A stretch of DNA of 64,000 bases from Eikenella halliae (GCF_001648475.1 NZ_LXSQ01000020.1:1-64000), one strand, 5' to 3'. Counted from the stretch's first letter, positions 43,805 to 54,914 are shown. Translations and numbers: made by a program. Notes: generated by a model not told the origin, from the letters alone.

Positions 43805-44452
43805 ATGATTCAAGCGGTATTATTCGATTTAGACGGCACATTGGCCGACACGGCGCTGGATTTGGGCGGGGCACTCAACCGTCTCTTGGCCAGAAACGGG
43901 CTGCCTGCCGTGCCGATGGCGCAAATCCGGCCGGTGGCCAGCCACGGCGCCAATTATCTGATTAAATTGGGCACGGGCATTGAAAAAGACCATCCCGACC
44001 ACCCGCGCTGGCGGCAGGAATATTTGGCCGAATACGAGCACGGTTTTTGCGATGAAACCGTGCTGTTTGAAGGCATCAACCCCATGCTCGAGCAGCTCGC
44101 CCGCCGCAGGATTGCCTGGGGCATCATCACCAACAAGCCGCACCGTTTCACCAGCCTGCTCGTGCCAGAATTGGGCTTCATTGCCCCGCCTGCGGTGGTG
44201 GTGAGCGGTGATACTTGTGCCGAATCCAAGCCCAGCACACTACCGATGCATCATGCCTGCCGGCAAATCGGTATTGCGCCGGAGCACTGCCTATATGTAG
44301 GCGATGCCGAGCGCGATATGGTGGCGGGCAAAAACGCCGGGATGGCCACTGCCTTGGCCAACTGGGGCTACATTGCCGAGAGCGACCCGGTGCACGAATG
44401 GCCGGCTGATGAGCGGCTGGATGCGCCCGGGCAGATTTTGGATTTGCTCTAG
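43805..44452 (+). CDS. gph: Phosphoglycolate phosphatase (HAD family)
   Basis: 215 residues. HAD motif I FDLDGTLADTALDLG, motif II IITNK, the Lys in AESKPSTLPM and motif IV YVGDAERDMVAGKNAGM. The cap insertion and the ALDLGGALNRLL segment are as in Neisseria Gph, which detoxifies 2-phosphoglycolate. HAD substrate assignment is by similarity. GGAGA precedes ATG 43805. A TATAAT box lies at 43720-43725, and an uptake sequence in the leader. Confidence 0.85.
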   Translation: MIQAVLFDLDGTLADTALDLGGALNRLLARNGLPAVPMAQIRPVASHGANYLIKLGTGIEKDHPDHPRWRQEYLAEYEHGFCDETVLFEGINPMLEQLARRRIAWGIITNKPHRFTSLLVPELGFIAPPAVVVSGDTCAESKPSTLPMHHACRQIGIAPEHCLYVGDAERDMVAGKNAGMATALANWGYIAESDPVHEWPADERLDAPGQILDLL

Positions 44453-44489
44453 CCGAATCGCTTGACTTTTACCCAACGGAGAACGTCTT

Positions 44490-45086
44490 ATGAAGAAAAT
44501 CAGTTTATTGCTGCCGATTTGTGCCGCACTGGCTTTGAGCGGCTGTTTTATGTCGCAGAAATCGCAAATCGTGCACCGCGACGTGCCGTATAACGAGCAA
44601 AACCAGGCACGACTACGCATCTACGGCCAATACGGCCGCGATGTGGTACGCATGATTCCAAACAGCACCTGCGAGCAATGGGCAGAAAAACAAGGCCGCC
44701 GCCGTCATACCCGTTTCACCGGCGGCCTGCCGCGCCGCATCCGCAACCTTTCCGTGGGCATGCCCGCTACTCAACGCAGCAACACCGTGAATGCCGATAC
44801 CGGCGTGGTGTTCCGCGAGTCGTATAAAGAATTTGTGGTGCCTGCTGGCAAACCGCTGGTGCTCGATGGTGCGTTTTCCAGTGAAACCCTCGGACGGGTG
44901 GATCGCTGCCGACTTGCCGCCAGCCTCACCCCGCAGCCCGGCAAAGATTATGAAGTGCAATACTCTCGCGATGGTGAAGGCTGCGATGTGGCCGTGGTGG
45001 AAATCCTGCCGCAGACCAATGGCGAAGTACATCCCACGCGTCCCGCATCCATCCAGTATTGCCCGATGCCGGCCACCAGCTATTAA
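44490..45086 (+). CDS. Lipoprotein of unknown function
   Basis: 198 residues with lipobox LSGC (Cys at residue 19). The mature part has four more cysteines (NSTCEQW, VDRCRLA, GEGCDVA, IQYCPM) that could pair as two disulfides, consistent with a periplasmic or outer-membrane location. No family recognised. It follows gph by 37 bp in the same direction and may be cotranscribed. Confidence 0.7.
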   Translation: MKKISLLLPICAALALSGCFMSQKSQIVHRDVPYNEQNQARLRIYGQYGRDVVRMIPNSTCEQWAEKQGRRRHTRFTGGLPRRIRNLSVGMPATQRSNTVNADTGVVFRESYKEFVVPAGKPLVLDGAFSSETLGRVDRCRLAASLTPQPGKDYEVQYSRDGEGCDVAVVEILPQTNGEVHPTRPASIQYCPMPATSY

Positions 45087-45227
45087 GCAACAAAGGCTGG
45101 CTGAAAGCATAGGCTTCTATAGAAGCTCAAGCATCAATCCAGTTTTCAGGTAACCTGTTATTTGCATAGAGGCTACCTGAAAGCATCAACCACAGTTTCA
45201 GGTAGCCTTCCTGCCTAAGGAAAACTC

Positions 45228-46019
45228 ATGTCATTTTCCCTCATCATCATCGGCGACGAAATCCTGCACGGCAGCCGCCAAGACAAACACTTTGACTTTT
45301 TCAAACAGCTGCTAAAAGATCGCGGCCTGCTGCTCGATTCCGCGCAATACCTGCCCGACAACCGCCAAATTCTCGTCCGCCGCCTGCACCAAAGCTTTGC
45401 CGAAGGCCTGCCCACCTTTGTTACCGGCGGCATCGGCAGTACGCCCGATGACCACACCCGCCAGGCCGCTGCCGAAGCCCTCGGCCTGCCGCTGGCGCTG
45501 CATCCGCAGGCCGCCGCCAACATCGAAGCCGTATCCCTCAAACACGGCGACAGCCTTGAAAGCCACGGCCACCAAATCCGCCTGCGCATGGCCGAGTTTC
45601 CCCAAGGCTGCAGCCTGATTCCCAATCCCTACAACAATATCGCCGGATTTTCCATCCGCGAACACTACTTTCTGCCCGGTTTTCCCGTGATGGCGCACCC
45701 CATGGCCGCCTGGGTGCTTGATGAATACTACGCCCATCTCCAACACCAAACCGAACGCCGCAGCATCAGCGCCTGGATCGGTTTGCCTGAATCCCGCATC
45801 ACCACCCTGATGGCCGACATCGAACAGCGCTACCCCGGCATCCGCAGTTTCAGCCTGCCTGCCACCCCCACCGCCGAACAGCGCTACCGCCTGCTGTTCG
45901 GCCTCAAAGCCGAAGGCGAAGCCTGCGCCCGGCTAAATCAGGCCTGGCAGGAAGCCGAAGCCCGGTTGAGGGAACTGGGCGCCACGCAGATTGAGCCTGC
46001 GGCGGAAGACGAGGTTTGA
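45228..46019 (+). CDS. CinA-like molybdopterin-binding domain protein
   Basis: 263 residues. The N-terminal 170 residues form a MoaB/Mog-type domain as in the CinA N-terminus: SLIIIGDEILHGSRQDKH, LPTFVTGGIGSTPDDHT and LPGFPVMAHPMAAWVL. The nicotinamide deamidase domain of full CinA is absent. Related stand-alone proteins are annotated as competence/damage-inducible protein A; the biochemical role is unclear. Confidence 0.8.
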   Translation: MSFSLIIIGDEILHGSRQDKHFDFFKQLLKDRGLLLDSAQYLPDNRQILVRRLHQSFAEGLPTFVTGGIGSTPDDHTRQAAAEALGLPLALHPQAAANIEAVSLKHGDSLESHGHQIRLRMAEFPQGCSLIPNPYNNIAGFSIREHYFLPGFPVMAHPMAAWVLDEYYAHLQHQTERRSISAWIGLPESRITTLMADIEQRYPGIRSFSLPATPTAEQRYRLLFGLKAEGEACARLNQAWQEAEARLRELGATQIEPAAEDEV

Positions 46020-46205
46020 AGTGGAGGCGATATATTTTCAGGTAGCCTTTGCGGAGGCTACCTGAAAATATTCGTGCCTAATAATTAGCACCAAAACTGC
46101 AGCAAACCAACTCAGCTTTCGCTAATGCGTTGGCCTGATTCGCCGCACTGCCGCACTGCCAGTGGCTCACTGCCTTGTGTAGCAAGTTAATTGGCACGCT
46201 GCAGA

Positions 46206-46770
46206 TTAGGCAAATTTCTCCAAATGTGCCAGCAAATCCTTCGCGGCCTGCTCCGCTTGCGACACCATTTTATCGTGATTGGCCTGTATCTCTTCTTCCG
46301 TGAAAAATTCCAGCGCGTGGAAAGTGAACGGCGGCAGATATTCCGCGCCGATATAGTGGGCAATGATTTCAAACGGAACCAGCGTTTCGGCCAGCGTGTG
46401 GCGGGTTTTGCCCGTATGCAAATAATCTTGCGGCGGCGTGCCGTGCGATACGGCCAAGCCAAGTTTGCGGCCTTGGAACGCGGTGGCCGGACGAACCGAA
46501 CGCCCAGCCGTGCGTGAATACGCTGTCAAACCACTGTTTCAGCAGCGGCGGGCAGGAAAACCAATACACGGGAAACTGCAAAATCACGCTGCCGTGCGCT
46601 TCAATCAAGGCCTGTTCAGCCGCTACGTTGATTTTGCCGTCGGGATAGGCAGTATAAAGTTCGTGTACGGTGTAGCGGCTCTCCTGCGCGGCGAGGGCGC
46701 GTGCCCAAGTGCGGTTCACGGTGGAGCGGGCGATATCGGGATGGGCGACGATGACGAGGGTCTTTTTCAT
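46206..46770 (-). pseudogene. NAD(P)H-dependent quinone-type oxidoreductase, frameshifted
   Basis: A flavodoxin-fold reductase of the KefF/MdaB type. The N-terminal frame (ATG 46770) reads LVIVAHPDIARSTVNRTWAR ... LQFPVYWFSCPPLLKQWFD SVFTHGWAFG. The expected continuation TAFQGRKLGLAVSHGTPPQD through LPPFTFHALEFFTEEE lies in another frame and ends at 46206. The break is near 46488-46496, where one extra or two missing bases separate the frames; the site is not a homopolymer. The gene is inactive as read unless the shift is a sequencing error. An ArsR-type regulator gene precedes it, divided by a palindrome. Confidence 0.75.
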
Positions 46771-46789
46771 ATGGATACCTTTAAATTTA

Positions 46790-46811
46790 TATATCTAATT
46801 TTATAGATATA
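46790..46811 (-). promoter_or_regulatory. Palindromic operator between the ArsR gene and the reductase gene
   Basis: TATATCTA-N6-TAGATATA, perfect 8-bp arms in the short gap between the regulator and its target. A half-like AGATATAT motif also occurs upstream of the regulator near 47165-47173. Confidence 0.6.
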
Positions 46812-46828
46812 ATGGGTTAAAAAACAGC

Positions 46829-47149
46829 TCACGGCAAAAAGCTACCGTGCAAATAAGCCGAAAATTCTGCCATGGTTTCAGGCCGGTAGAAGCAATACGT
46901 CCATTTTCCGGCACGCTCGGTGCGAATCAGCCCCGCGTCTTTCAAAACGGTCAGATAGGTGGAGACAACGGATTGCGTCAGCCCCGTTTTTTCCACAATG
47001 GCATTCACGCACACACCGCCTGCCACGCCTGTTTCTTCGGCGGTGGAGAGACGTTCGGCGGCGAAATGCTGCTCCGGCGTTTTCAGCCACAGCAGGATTT
47101 GCAGGCGGTGCTCGTTGGAGAGTGCTTTGAAAATGACGTTTGCGTTCAT
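46829..47149 (-). CDS. ArsR-family transcriptional regulator
   Basis: 106 residues, winged helix. KALSNEHRLQILLWLKTPEQ at the start and GLTQSVVSTYLTVLKDAGLI with RAGKWTYCFYRP as recognition helix and wing place it in the ArsR/SmtB superfamily. Metal-binding ELCVCDL motif is absent; single cysteines (GGVCVNAIV, TYCFYRP) might sense oxidants or electrophiles, which fits control of an adjacent quinone-reductase-type gene. Confidence 0.88.
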   Translation of the reverse strand: MNANVIFKALSNEHRLQILLWLKTPEQHFAAERLSTAEETGVAGGVCVNAIVEKTGLTQSVVSTYLTVLKDAGLIRTERAGKWTYCFYRPETMAEFSAYLHGSFLP

Positions 47150-47419
47150 GGGAGCGGATTATACAGATATATTTGGATTTTTGAATATGTATGCTTTCAG
47201 GTAGCCAATCGTTTAAATCGGCAGGCAGATTGATAAATCCAACATATTGTTCGGCTTAGAGGCTTTGCAGGATCGTGTCCAAATCTACGTTTGTTGATTC
47301 GGTAATCACAACCGCGTGTGTGTATTGCACATACCCTATTCATTGGTTTTGGTTTTTTATGATTTATGGTTAGGGCGGAATAGCTGGGCACGCAGTTAGC
47401 GGGAGCAGGCTACGGTTTA

Positions 47420-47656
47420 CTACAAATCCGATTCCCCGCCAAACATCTCCTCTGCCAAGGCTTTTGCTTTTTCCAAACCTTCGGGGGTGAGATAGGCGGA
47501 TTTGGCTTTGCCCCAAGGCTGGCTGATTAGGCCTTGTTCGTGCAGGCTATTGAGCAGATCAAAATCGTAGCCTTTCCAAAAACGGCCGTCTTCAAATTCC
47601 AATGCGCCGATTAGGGCAAGCAGGGCGTTTTCCATTTTTTGGCGGTTATAGGACAT
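47420..47656 (-). CDS. DUF6429 family protein
   Basis: 78 residues from ATG 47656 (MSYNRQKMENALLALIGALE). The body FWKGYDFDLLNSLHEQGLIS with KAKSAYLTPEGLEKAKALAE is a winged-helix-like fold matching DUF6429, small cytoplasmic proteins of unknown function widespread in bacteria. The longer frame to 47758 is not supported. Confidence 0.75.
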   Translation of the reverse strand: MSYNRQKMENALLALIGALEFEDGRFWKGYDFDLLNSLHEQGLISQPWGKAKSAYLTPEGLEKAKALAEEMFGGESDL

Positions 47657-48060
47657 AGATTGGAGCTTTCTTGATTTGGATTGATGGGGTTGGGATGTGG
47701 AAGGATGCAGTATCGATTCGATAACGGCAGCAATCGCGTGCGTGCGTACCGCACACACCCTACACCTTAATCTTAAGGTTTACGTCGCCCGCAGGTAGGG
47801 TGTGCGACATGGCAACGCACGCGGTTTGTGGGAATGCAGGCTACGGCTTGCCTTGTCGATGTATTTTTTCAGGTAGCCTTTAAGAGGGTTACCTGAAAAG
47901 TGTTGGGTTTATCAACCCAACCTACGCTTGCTGGCTGCCGCGCTTGCCGTAACGGTCGGTACATTCGCCGTTTTGGCGGAAAATACAACTCCTTACTATT
48001 GGGGAACTTACAAATATACTTTATAATTAAATTTTTCCAAAATTATTGCGAGGATAAATA
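47657..48060. other. Repeat-containing gap; left junction of the AT-rich island
   Basis: No gene. 47697-47823 holds a GTAGGGTGTGCG / CGTGCGTACCGCACACACC repeat related to that at 501-851. Uptake sequences, one variant, lie at about 47868 and 47890, and a GGGTTTATCAACCCAACC element follows. From about 47980 the composition turns AT-rich. A possible promoter is TTGGGG (47999) - 17 bp - TATAAT (48022-48027). Confidence 0.55.
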
Positions 48061-49551
48061 ATGAAACCAGATTCCCTAAACGAAAAAAATGAGTTTTTAG
48101 TTATTGGATTAGTTGGAGCTGTAGGTAGTAGGTTAAAGCCATTATCAAATATATTAAACTCAATACTAATAGATGAATTTAATTACAAAGTAGAAGAAAT
48201 TCACATATCAAAAGAGTTTTTAGAGAGAAACAATGAGATCTATGAAAATCAATTTGATAGATATAAAACTTTGATGGATCATGGTAATGAATTAAGAAGA
48301 GAATTTAATAATAATTATTTAGCTCTTAAGGTAGTTAATTTAATTGCTCAAAAAAGAAAAGAAAGCTCAGGAATAAAAAGAATAGCTTTTATTATAAACT
48401 CACTAAAGCATGATGAAGAAATAAAATTCCTTAGAGAAATATACAATAAAAATTTCTATCAAATATCACTATATGAATCAAAAGAAATTCGTGAAGATGT
48501 TTTAATAAATGGAATAGGTATGACATCAGAACAGGCAATAAAACTAATGGAAAGAGATGAAGGGGAAAATAATGATTATGGTCAACACACGCGAGATGCC
48601 TTTCATTTAGCTGATTATTTTATAAAATTTGATAATAAAACAAATGAACATATAAAAAATTCATGCAAAAGGTTTTTAAATTTGATATTTGGACATCCTT
48701 ATATTACTCCAACAGCTAATGAGTTCTCAATGTATATGGCATATATTTCAAGTTTGAGATCTGCTGACTTATCTCGACAAGTTGGTGCTGTAATTAGCAA
48801 GGATAGAAATATCATAGCTACAGGTGCAAACGATATTCCTAAATTTGGTGGTGGCCAGTACTGGCCTGAATACAATGAAAAAAATGGTGAAATATATGAT
48901 ATAGAATATGGTAGAGACTATCAAATTGGATTTGATTCCAATCAAATTGAAAAACAGAAAATTATAAACGAAATATCAGAAAAAATAATTCATGAATTTA
49001 ATTCATTTTTTAATGAGGAAAATAAACAACACAAGGAAAATAAGATAAAACTTAGGGATATCGTATCTAAGAGTTCATTGAAAGATATTACTGAGTATGG
49101 AAGAGTGGTTCATGCTGAAATGGATGCAATTTTATCTTGTGGGAGAACAAATAACTCTACTGTAGGAACATCAATTTTTGTTACTACTTTTCCATGTCAT
49201 AATTGTGCAAAACATATTGTAGCAGCAGGAATCAAGGAAGTATTTTTTATAGAACCTTATCCTAAGAGTAAAGCTCTAGAATTATGGAAAGATTCAATGA
49301 CATTAAAAAACCATAAAACGGAACCAAATAAATTAAACTTTAATCCATTTGTTGGAGTTGGACCTCGTAGTTTTCTTGATTTATTCTCTATATCACAAGG
49401 TTATGGTAGTGAAATCATTAGAAAAGACAAGGGAAAAGTTATTGAATGGAAGCCTAAAAATGCAGTATTAAGACTAAAATCAAACATATACTCTTTATCG
49501 GAAATAGAGAAAGATATACAAAAAAAATTAAAAGAATTAGAAGAAAAATAA
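48061..49551 (+). CDS. Anti-phage dCTP deaminase
   Basis: 496 residues, strongly AT-rich in a GC-rich chromosome. The C-terminal half is a zinc deaminase of the dCMP/dCTP type: zinc ligands H351-A-E353 in RVVHAEMDAILSCG and P378-C379-H-N-C382. The N-terminal part begins with a nucleotide-binding-like loop G16-x2-G-x2-G-S (GLVGAVGSRLKPL). This two-part architecture and length match the known anti-phage dCTP deaminases, which on infection convert dC nucleotides to dU nucleotides and starve phage of dCTP. It has its own AGGA site and a Kingella-dialect terminator. Assignment is by domain order and motifs; activity is not shown by sequence alone. Confidence 0.87.
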   Translation: MKPDSLNEKNEFLVIGLVGAVGSRLKPLSNILNSILIDEFNYKVEEIHISKEFLERNNEIYENQFDRYKTLMDHGNELRREFNNNYLALKVVNLIAQKRKESSGIKRIAFIINSLKHDEEIKFLREIYNKNFYQISLYESKEIREDVLINGIGMTSEQAIKLMERDEGENNDYGQHTRDAFHLADYFIKFDNKTNEHIKNSCKRFLNLIFGHPYITPTANEFSMYMAYISSLRSADLSRQVGAVISKDRNIIATGANDIPKFGGGQYWPEYNEKNGEIYDIEYGRDYQIGFDSNQIEKQKIINEISEKIIHEFNSFFNEENKQHKENKIKLRDIVSKSSLKDITEYGRVVHAEMDAILSCGRTNNSTVGTSIFVTTFPCHNCAKHIVAAGIKEVFFIEPYPKSKALELWKDSMTLKNHKTEPNKLNFNPFVGVGPRSFLDLFSISQGYGSEIIRKDKGKVIEWKPKNAVLRLKSNIYSLSEIEKDIQKKLKELEEK

Positions 49552-49586
49552 AAAGGCAGCCTGAAAACCTTTCAGGCTGCCTTCCT
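49552..49586. terminator. Bidirectional terminator with Kingella-dialect uptake sequences
   Basis: AGGCAGCCTGAA (49554-49565) and its inverse TTCAGGCTGCCT (49571-49582), shared by the convergent deaminase and alaS genes. The AG-king dialect differs from the surrounding AGGCTACCTGAA. Confidence 0.75.
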
Positions 49587-49590
49587 TACA

Positions 49591-52320
<2,730 letters not shown>

Positions 52321-52550
52321 GGCGTTTCGGTGTCTTTCAAAATAATGATTCGGGCGGCTGGCGCGCTTAACAAAAATTGGGCGTGATTTTACTGCATATT
52401 GCAGGCGGCTGCCTACTTGCGCGGTGGATGAAAGGGCAGGATTTTCAGGTAGCCTTTTGCTTGCAGGCTACCTGAAAATTGGAAATACACTTTTCAGGTA
52501 GCCTTATTTGCGGGGGCGCAGGCTACCTGAAAAATACCTGCCCAACGATG

Positions 52551-52564
52551 TTGATTTAAATCAG
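52551..52564 (+). promoter_or_regulatory. FNR box upstream of ubiU
   Basis: TTGATTTAAATCAG matches the FNR consensus TTGAT-N4-ATCAA at nine of ten defined positions. Its centre (52557.5) is exactly 32 bp from the centre of the TAGAAT -10 hexamer, the class II activator spacing (-41.5). Confidence 0.75.
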
Positions 52565-52586
52565 CACCAAACCGCCGCCTTGCCCG

Positions 52587-52592
52587 TAGAAT
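52587..52592 (+). promoter_or_regulatory. -10 element of the ubiU promoter
   Basis: TAGAAT, with predicted transcription start near 52599. This start lies downstream of the ATG at 52591 and so favours the ATG at 52627 as the true ubiU start. Confidence 0.55.
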
Positions 52593-52626
52593 GCCCAATA
52601 TTTCCCCACAGACAAACGGACACGCC

Positions 52627-53700
52627 ATGCTGTTTGACGACTTCCAGCCCACCCACCAAACCCAACCCGCCGCCCAGCCGCAGCCGGCCGAGCGCGGCCG
52701 CATCCCCGAACTCGTCTGCCCCGCCGGCAACCTGCCCGCCCTGAAAACCGCCGTGGACAACGGCGCGGACACGGTTTACATGGGGCTGAAAGACGCGACC
52801 AACGCGCGCAATTTCCCCGGCCTGAATTTCGACCAAAAATCCATCATCGAAGGCATACGCTACGCCCACGACCGCGGGCGGCAGGTGCTGATGGCCATCA
52901 ACACCTACGCGCAGGCCGGGCAGGTGGAACGCTGGCGGCGCGCCATCGACACCGCTGCCGATTTGGGCGCGGACGCGGTGATTGTGGCCGACCCCGCCGT
53001 GATGGCCTACGCCTGCGAAAAACATCCGAACCTGCGGCTGCATATGTCGGTGCAGGGGTCGGCCACCAATTACGAAGCCATCAATTTAATGAAGGACTTG
53101 TTCGGCATCCGCCGCGCCGTGCTGCCGCGCGTGCTGACGATAGACCAAGTACAGCATGTGATTGAAAACACGGATGTGGAAATCGAAGTGTTCGGCTTCG
53201 GCAGCCTGTGCGTGATGGTGGAAGGCCGCTGTATTTTGTCGAGCTATGCTACGGGCGAATCGCCGAATATGCAGGGCGTGTGCTCGCCCGCCAAAGCCGT
53301 ACGTTGGGAGCAGTTGCCCGACAAGATGAATGTGCGGCTCAACCAGGTGATGATCGATCAGTTCAACAAAGACGAACCGGCAGGCTACCCCACGCTGTGC
53401 AAAGGCCGTTTCGAAGTGAACGACGAAACGTATTACGCGCTGGAAGAGCCGACCAGCCTGAACGTGCTGGAAGTGCTGCCGCAGCTTATCAAAATCGGCG
53501 TAGCGGCGGTGAAGGTGGAAGGCCGCCAGCGCAGCCCGATGTACACGGCACAGGTTACGCGCACGCTGCGGCAGGCTTTGGACGCGGCTGCTTCCGATCC
53601 CGCGCACTACCGCGTAACCCCCGCATGGGATGCGGCTTTGGGCAAGGTGTCCGAAGGCAGCCAAAGCACGCTGGGCGCATATAACCGGCCTTGGAAGTAG
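52627..53700 (+). CDS. ubiU: O2-independent ubiquinone biosynthesis protein UbiU
   Basis: 357 residues, U32 peptidase-like family. LVCPAGNLPALKTAVDNGAD and YMGLKDATNARNFPGLNF are characteristic. Cysteines 195, 202, 219 and 258 have the same spacing (7, 17, 39) as the four [4Fe-4S] ligands of E. coli UbiU (C169, C176, C193, C232). With UbiV it hydroxylates the ubiquinone ring without oxygen. The start at 52627 was chosen over 52591 because the predicted FNR-controlled transcript begins between them. ubiV and ubiT lie 1.9 kb downstream in the same direction, separated by an inserted minus-strand gene. Confidence 0.92.
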   Translation: MLFDDFQPTHQTQPAAQPQPAERGRIPELVCPAGNLPALKTAVDNGADTVYMGLKDATNARNFPGLNFDQKSIIEGIRYAHDRGRQVLMAINTYAQAGQVERWRRAIDTAADLGADAVIVADPAVMAYACEKHPNLRLHMSVQGSATNYEAINLMKDLFGIRRAVLPRVLTIDQVQHVIENTDVEIEVFGFGSLCVMVEGRCILSSYATGESPNMQGVCSPAKAVRWEQLPDKMNVRLNQVMIDQFNKDEPAGYPTLCKGRFEVNDETYYALEEPTSLNVLEVLPQLIKIGVAAVKVEGRQRSPMYTAQVTRTLRQALDAAASDPAHYRVTPAWDAALGKVSEGSQSTLGAYNRPWK

Positions 53701-53701
53701 T

Positions 53702-53749
53702 TTCAGACGGCCTCAAGGCCGTCTGAAAGGCTACCTGAAAAAGCAGCCT
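53702..53749. repeat. Stack of three uptake-sequence dialects
   Basis: Inverse AGGCCGTCTGAA (53702-53713), direct AGGCCGTCTGAA (53716-53727), directly abutting AGGCTACCTGAA (53728-53739), then the partial Kingella form AAGCAGCCT (53741-53749). The first two form the ubiU terminator hairpin. Confidence 0.85.
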
Positions 53750-53790
53750 TAGGTCAGATTCTCGAATCCGGCACTTCGATCAATATAAAT

Positions 53791-53810
53791 GTCGGATACA
53801 AGTATCCGAC
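53791..53810. repeat. Perfect 20-bp palindrome
   Basis: GTCGGATAC-AA-GTATCCGAC in the gap between ubiU and the hydrolase gene. Function unknown; an operator, a small repeat unit or a hairpin are all possible. Confidence 0.6.
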
Positions 53811-53894
53811 CGCTTCCGCCGACAAAGGTTCGGTGCGGATGCGGGCCAAATCGAACGCTGATTGGGTTTGGCGGCGTGAATAAATTTCAAGCAG

Positions 53895-53948
53895 CCCGAA
53901 GGCCGTCTGAAAAGTGCAGGCTGCTTTGAAGGCTTTCAGACGGCCTTT
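53895..53948. repeat. Second mixed-dialect uptake-sequence cluster
   Basis: AGGCCGTCTGAA (53900-53911), the inverse Kingella form TGCAGGCTGCTT (53915-53926) and the inverse TTCAGACGGCCT (53935-53946), at the 3' end of the hydrolase gene, where they form its terminator. Confidence 0.8.
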
Positions 53949-53951
53949 GCC

Positions 53952-54821
53952 CTATTGCCAGCCGTGGAAAAAGTCAAGTGCCTGCGCCAGAGCGTCGCGA
54001 GCGGCGGCCATGTAGTCCTGCGGGTAACGGCGGGCGTTGGCAAACAGTTTGTGCCAGCGGCTTTCCACCGGAAACAGGTAATGCCCCGCGCGGTGGTAGG
54101 TGCGTTCGATGACGGGATACTGGAAGCCGCCGTCTTCCAAACGGCGGATGATGCGCCGCGCGGCTTCGTATGAAGGCCACATGGTGTCGTCTTCGGCGGA
54201 AAGCAGCAGCACCGCGCCTTGGATGTTTTCCACCCGGATGCGTGTTTCCTCCGCTGCACCGACCGCATCGCGGTAGCAGGAGCGCAGGCAAAGGCTGCGG
54301 GTTTTCACGCAATCCCGCAATACGCGCAGGCGGTTCATGTGGAGCGGGCAATATGGCAGGTCGCACCCCCGCCAGGTGAAGGCGGAACAGTCAAGCAGCT
54401 TCCTGCGCGGCGCGGTTTGCAAACCCTGCACGCACACGTCCAGCGGGCTGACGGCGGCCACGCGGCCGATGTCTGGAATCAGGGAGGCGGCCAGCAGGGC
54501 CAGTTGCGCACCCATGGAAATACCCCACACGCCGGTTTGGCAAAAACCCATTTTCTGCGCCCGCCGCACGGCGGTTTCCACTGTCTCCACGGCAATTTGC
54601 GCCAGCCCCTGCGCCAGGTGTGGCTGCCCCCAGTAAGGCACGGCCAGCGCAGTCAGACCGTTTTCGGCGAACACGGCGGCATAGGTTTGCGTGAGCGCGT
54701 AACTGCCGTCGCTGCCGCCGAGCATGATGACGATGCGGTTGGAAGGCGGCGCGTACCGGCCGCGGTACAGCGCGGCGGTCAGGCCGTCTGAAGCGTAAGA
54801 CAATATCCGGTCGGGCTGCAT
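53952..54821 (-). CDS. Alpha/beta hydrolase (acyl-CoA thioesterase/BAAT-like)
   Basis: 289 residues. Nucleophile elbow GISMGAQLAL, oxyanion stretch RIVIMLGGSDGSYAL, a catalytic Asp candidate in LLSAEDDTMWPSYEA and a His candidate in YHRAGHYLFP match the BAAT/acyl-CoA thioester hydrolase C-terminal family. No signal peptide. A cysteine-rich insert (LLDCSAFTWRGCDLPYC) is unusual. It points against the ubi genes and interrupts the ubiU to ubiV order. It is flanked by Neisseria-dialect uptake sequences, so it may have come with them. Confidence 0.8.
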   Translation of the reverse strand: MQPDRILSYASDGLTAALYRGRYAPPSNRIVIMLGGSDGSYALTQTYAAVFAENGLTALAVPYWGQPHLAQGLAQIAVETVETAVRRAQKMGFCQTGVWGISMGAQLALLAASLIPDIGRVAAVSPLDVCVQGLQTAPRRKLLDCSAFTWRGCDLPYCPLHMNRLRVLRDCVKTRSLCLRSCYRDAVGAAEETRIRVENIQGAVLLLSAEDDTMWPSYEAARRIIRRLEDGGFQYPVIERTYHRAGHYLFPVESRWHKLFANARRYPQDYMAAARDALAQALDFFHGWQ

Positions 54822-54914
54822 GGCTTGCTCCTAAAAACAAAGCGTTAAAGTTAAAGCATTGTCCCACCGTTTTGCGGTAGGGGCTACCTGAAAAACAGTG
54901 CGAAAAATAAGAGC

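Larger units (their letters stand above)
52321..52626. other. Gap between alaS and ubiU with stacked uptake sequences and an FNR promoter
   Basis: No gene seen. Four Eikenella-dialect uptake sequences form two inverted pairs between about 52442 and 52531. An FNR box and a -10 element follow, described separately. Confidence 0.55.
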
